This document shows positions 61,251 through 64,000 of a stretch of DNA of 64,000 bases, one piece after another. The notes under the pieces are model-generated. The model searched no databases and was not told where the DNA came from. It worked only from the letters and a program-made list of their open reading frames with translations. The number at the start of each line of letters is the position of its first letter. Position 1 is the stretch's first letter. Source of the DNA: JAEYKI01 sp036679405 (GTDB lineage: Bacteria; Bacillota; Clostridia; Christensenellales; Christensenellaceae); assembly GCA_036679405.1 (NCBI GenBank), contig JAVBVZ010000034.1:1-64000 (forward strand), given 5' to 3'. The translations under genes and the position numbers were made by a program.

Positions 61251-61816
61251 TATAGCGTTTTTAATTTTTGAAGAAGTTTTGTAAAGCTTTCTTTTGCAAG
61301 CTCGTCGTTATCATTTTCGTAAATCAGGAGATCTTCGATTTCCGGCGGATCAAAATTTTCAGTTTTCACATATTCTTCCCAATTTGCAAGCTTCCACGTA
61401 TCCCGGTCCGAATTTCTTTTCAGCATACGCTGATGGGTTGTTTCAACAGAGCACTTGATCCAGATTACACAAAGCCTGGCTTCATACTGCAAAAACCGTT
61501 TCCGCATTTCCTGCATAGTCCCGGGATTCCGAATTTCCCGGCTGAAAGGCGCGTTGATAATCACATTGGAATCAAACTGTATGGCCTCGGCAGCAAAATC
61601 AAGAATAACCTTATACTCTAAATCCCGGATGTTTTTTTCAAAAAATTCGGAATCCCGGTTATACGGTTCCCCCGCCACTTCATAAATTTTTTTGGATAAA
61701 GGAATCAGCGTATCCTTATCCAGATACACCGTTTCACACATGGCTTTTCCAAGCGCTTTTGCAAGCGTTGTTTTTCCGGATGCCGGGGGCGATGTGACCA
61801 ATATGAGTTTTTTCAT
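61250..61816 (-). CDS. AAA/P-loop small-molecule kinase-like protein
   Basis: The 188-residue protein opens with a P-loop TSPPASGKTTLAKALG and has a catalytic-looking VYLDKDTLIPLSK and lid-like RMLKRNSDRD. It belongs to the AAA_33 group that includes small-molecule and nucleotide kinases. The substrate cannot be read from the sequence. Transcribed alone; stop lies at the terminator shared with the osmC-like gene. Confidence 0.8.
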   Translation of the reverse strand: MKKLILVTSPPASGKTTLAKALGKAMCETVYLDKDTLIPLSKKIYEVAGEPYNRDSEFFEKNIRDLEYKVILDFAAEAIQFDSNVIINAPFSREIRNPGTMQEMRKRFLQYEARLCVIWIKCSVETTHQRMLKRNSDRDTWKLANWEEYVKTENFDPPEIEDLLIYENDNDELAKESFTKLLQKLKTL

Positions 61817-62026
61817 TTGTATTCTCCCTGCGGTTCTTTTTTAGCAGGGCCGTCCACAGCCGCGCATAAAAATCGCGATGACCGGGAGGGCCCTATAAGA
61901 TGCCGTATCCCTTATACTTTATCATACCCCCGGCACACAAGCAAACCGCCTTTAAAAACAAACTCCGCCCGTCTTACCGCCGGTCCGGCGGGCCGAAGCC
62001 CGCTGATAAAATTTTTGCGCCGCGGT
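61817..62026. other. Intergenic region with a GC-rich hairpin
   Basis: It holds the kinase promoter region and, near the EAL gene stop, a hairpin GCGGGC-CGAA-GCCCGC (61988-62003), which reads as a TTCG-loop hairpin on the minus strand. No T run follows on that strand. No gene is apparent. Confidence 0.45.
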
Positions 62027-63781
62027 TCATTCTTCCAGCAAAAAAACACTTCCCGTACACTGTTTGCATTTCTTTTTAATCAGGCTGGCTTTTTCGGAAA
62101 GTTCAAACACATTCCCCCGGTTGTGGTTGCTGAGGCCGGCAATCGAAATGCTCATCAGAGGAAAACTCTCTTCCACACCGTGCCGGTTTTTGGAAAGGAT
62201 AAACCCTTTCCCGATATCCTCCTGGCTGTAATAGTTCATCACCGAATCGTCGAACTGCTTAACAATACCGCAGCAGATTGCTTCCGTATGCTTTTCTTCT
62301 ACCACCGCAATGAAATCATCCCCGCCGATATGTCCGACAAATTGGCCGCCCGTTACATTTTTTTTCAGGATTGCGGTTACGGTCCGCAAAACCATATCCC
62401 CTTTTTCAAAGCCATACACATCATTATACGATTTAAAATTATCGATATCAATGTAGAGTATATAATGTGTTTTTTCAAGTTTCAGACATTTTTCCAAATG
62501 CTTTTCAATCATCAGGTTTCCGGGCAGTTCTGTAAGCGGGTTTAAATGCTTTGCATTAACGATCTCTATTTCGATCGTCCGCATCAAAAGATCCCGCACC
62601 GTCACGATTCCCAGATATTTATCGCCCTTGGTCACGGTAATAAAATCATACAGCTGATCCGTTTTTCGCTGCATAGCGGTTTTCGCCACAAGATCCACAG
62701 GCGTTTCAAAATCCACACTCATAAATTCGCGGGACATTATTTCTCTCACCGGCTTTTTATAATACAGGCTGAAACCGTACTGGCTGCTTAAATTGGCATA
62801 CAACTGATCCCTTGTGACAACCCCGGTCACCGATCCTTCTTCCGTAATGCAGAACCCCGGAATATTGACATCCGATTTCATCATGGCGTCCACCTGGCTT
62901 ACAAGGATCTGCGGGGAAAGCGTGAGCAGGGCGGAAGCGATATTGCCGATATAAATATCCGATATACGGTCTCCGAAAAGATGGTTTTTCTTTTTATTCA
63001 GATCATGGACAATGTTCTTGATCTCCGAGCTGACCGGATACAATGCGGGCGCAGGCCTCTGGATATAAAAACCCTGCCCATACTGCACCCCCACTTCTAT
63101 CAGCTTTGCAAGTTCGCTGCGGGTTTCAATACCTTCGGCAATCAGATGCACATTGGAAAGCTTTGAAAATTCAACCATGCTTTTTACCAGCGCCTGCTTC
63201 ATAAAATCCTGGTCTATGCTCCGAACCAGATTCATATCCAGCTTTAAAAAATGGGGATGGATATCGGAAATCATGTTGAGGCCGGAATATCCCGCGCCGG
63301 CATCGTCAATCGCAATTTTGTAATCCTGGTCTTTATAGTTCTTAACGATCTTTTTGAATTCTTCTACATTGCTGACCGCCGCTTTTTCATTAATCTCAAA
63401 AATCACATTCTGGGGATCAATGGAGAATTCTTTTAAATATTCGCGCGTAAAACCTTTTTTGAATTTCACGTCATTCATCACATTGGGATTCACATTCAAA
63501 AAAAGACGGCTGTTCATTCCGTTTTCACAAGCCGCCATAAGCGCTTTGGTCCGGCACAGAAGTTCCAGTTCCCAAAGCATTTCATATTTCTGGGCATAAT
63601 AAAAAAGCGTTTCCGGACTGTTCATGGGTGTATTTACAGGTCCCCGGCTCAACGCTTCATATCCGTACAGCCCACCGTCTCTAAGCGAAATAATGGGCTG
63701 AAAGAACGCCCTTATTTCCTGCTTTTCCACTACGTCAAAAAATAATTGTTTCAGGATTTCGTCATTTTCGCTGTGCTGCAT
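62027..63781 (-). CDS. EAL-CBS-GGDEF c-di-GMP phosphodiesterase
   Basis: The 584-residue protein has an EAL domain (about 15-250) with the catalytic set intact: YEALSRG (EAL position), NVNP, FEINEKAA, AIDDAGAGYSG, LKLDMN, AEGIET and GQGFYIQRP. A CBS pair (about 275-395) may sense adenine nucleotides, and a GGDEF-fold domain (about 415-580) has GGDDF near residue 485. This order is known in clostridial and other PDEs of the YkuI/EAL-CBS type. It should hydrolyse c-di-GMP; GGDDF could be weakly active or GTP-binding. Start after GAGGGGATT. Confidence 0.92.
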   Translation of the reverse strand: MQHSENDEILKQLFFDVVEKQEIRAFFQPIISLRDGGLYGYEALSRGPVNTPMNSPETLFYYAQKYEMLWELELLCRTKALMAACENGMNSRLFLNVNPNVMNDVKFKKGFTREYLKEFSIDPQNVIFEINEKAAVSNVEEFKKIVKNYKDQDYKIAIDDAGAGYSGLNMISDIHPHFLKLDMNLVRSIDQDFMKQALVKSMVEFSKLSNVHLIAEGIETRSELAKLIEVGVQYGQGFYIQRPAPALYPVSSEIKNIVHDLNKKKNHLFGDRISDIYIGNIASALLTLSPQILVSQVDAMMKSDVNIPGFCITEEGSVTGVVTRDQLYANLSSQYGFSLYYKKPVREIMSREFMSVDFETPVDLVAKTAMQRKTDQLYDFITVTKGDKYLGIVTVRDLLMRTIEIEIVNAKHLNPLTELPGNLMIEKHLEKCLKLEKTHYILYIDIDNFKSYNDVYGFEKGDMVLRTVTAILKKNVTGGQFVGHIGGDDFIAVVEEKHTEAICCGIVKQFDDSVMNYYSQEDIGKGFILSKNRHGVEESFPLMSISIAGLSNHNRGNVFELSEKASLIKKKCKQCTGSVFLLEE

Positions 63782-64000
63782 AATCCCCTCAAACTTTTTT
63801 CACAATTATACCGTATACAAGTAAAGCAAATATTAAATCAAAGTTAATTCCCTGTAAATTATTTTAACATGAACAGCTGCAAAACGAAAGCCTCCCGCCC
63901 TCCTCTATGCGCTCATTTTGTCCCGAAAGGGCCTTTTTGAAGAGATTTTGTCCGATACCGGCTTTTTGCAAATATACCACGCGGCGCGTTTATCTACATC
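63782..64000. other. Right edge, non-coding
   Basis: The last 219 bases contain the upstream region of the EAL-CBS-GGDEF gene and no complete gene. A small CCC-GAAA-GGG hairpin followed by CCTTTTT (about 63914-63930) could end a plus-strand transcript or be chance. Confidence 0.5.

Noticed and set aside
61988..62003. GC-rich TTCG hairpin as terminator of the EAL gene
   Set aside because: No T run follows on the minus strand, so intrinsic termination is not supported.

Overview
The window reads as chromosome of an anaerobic Gram-positive bacterium of the Clostridia type. The support is AGGAGG-like ribosome sites before most genes, lipobox lipoproteins without outer-membrane genes, a Bce-type peptide-antibiotic module, ferredoxin-rich oxidoreductases, and DUF/HAAS/PadR families common in that class. 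I cannot name a genus. Almost all genes lie on the minus strand. I see no rRNA, tRNA, CRISPR array, phage or insertion sequence.

Layout. 0-1.7 kb: a secreted transglutaminase-like gene behind two tandem c-di-GMP-I riboswitches. 1.9-6.2 kb: a BceRSAB-like module whose regulator and kinase seem fused by a deletion. 6.3-17.1 kb: a tightly packed three-gene operon, NRPS (C-A-PCP-C-A-PCP-reductase), 7TM sensor kinase and REC/HD-GYP regulator, laid out like Rpf (synthase, sensor, c-di-GMP phosphodiesterase) but with an NRPS as the possible signal maker. 17.3-24.6 kb: small housekeeping and regulatory genes, including DUF6530, YwbE, a nitroreductase, a NYN/LOTUS protein, a HAAS/PadR pair, a lone type IV pilin-like gene and an AraC regulator. 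24.6-35.6 kb: a YyaL-like protein, a FecBCD-type ABC importer led by an FmdE gene with a long structured leader, a diguanylate cyclase and a UvrD-like helicase.

35.7-47.6 kb: a reductive pyrimidine degradation locus. PreA, dihydropyrimidinase and an M20 amidohydrolase convert uracil to beta-alanine; an aminotransferase and an Fe-type alcohol dehydrogenase could take it on to 3-hydroxypropionate. An ABC importer lies inside the locus and a PucR-type regulator next to it. The importer's binding protein appears to be a circular permutation of the NMT1/THI5 fold. 47.9-51.6 kb: MarR regulator, tiny ORF and radical SAM/SPASM enzyme, then guanine deaminase. The guanine deaminase leader and the pyrimidine promoter share a TGTGCA/TGCACA dyad.

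51.7-59.0 kb: a CheR, hybrid kinase and REC-PAS-GGDEF-HD-GYP operon. 59.3-64 kb: a frameshifted FMN-binding gene, pyridoxamine kinase, OsmC, a small kinase and an EAL-CBS-GGDEF protein.

Two themes run through the window. One is c-di-GMP: four turnover proteins plus tandem riboswitches. The other is salvage or breakdown of nucleobases. All family assignments come from reading motifs; no database search was run.
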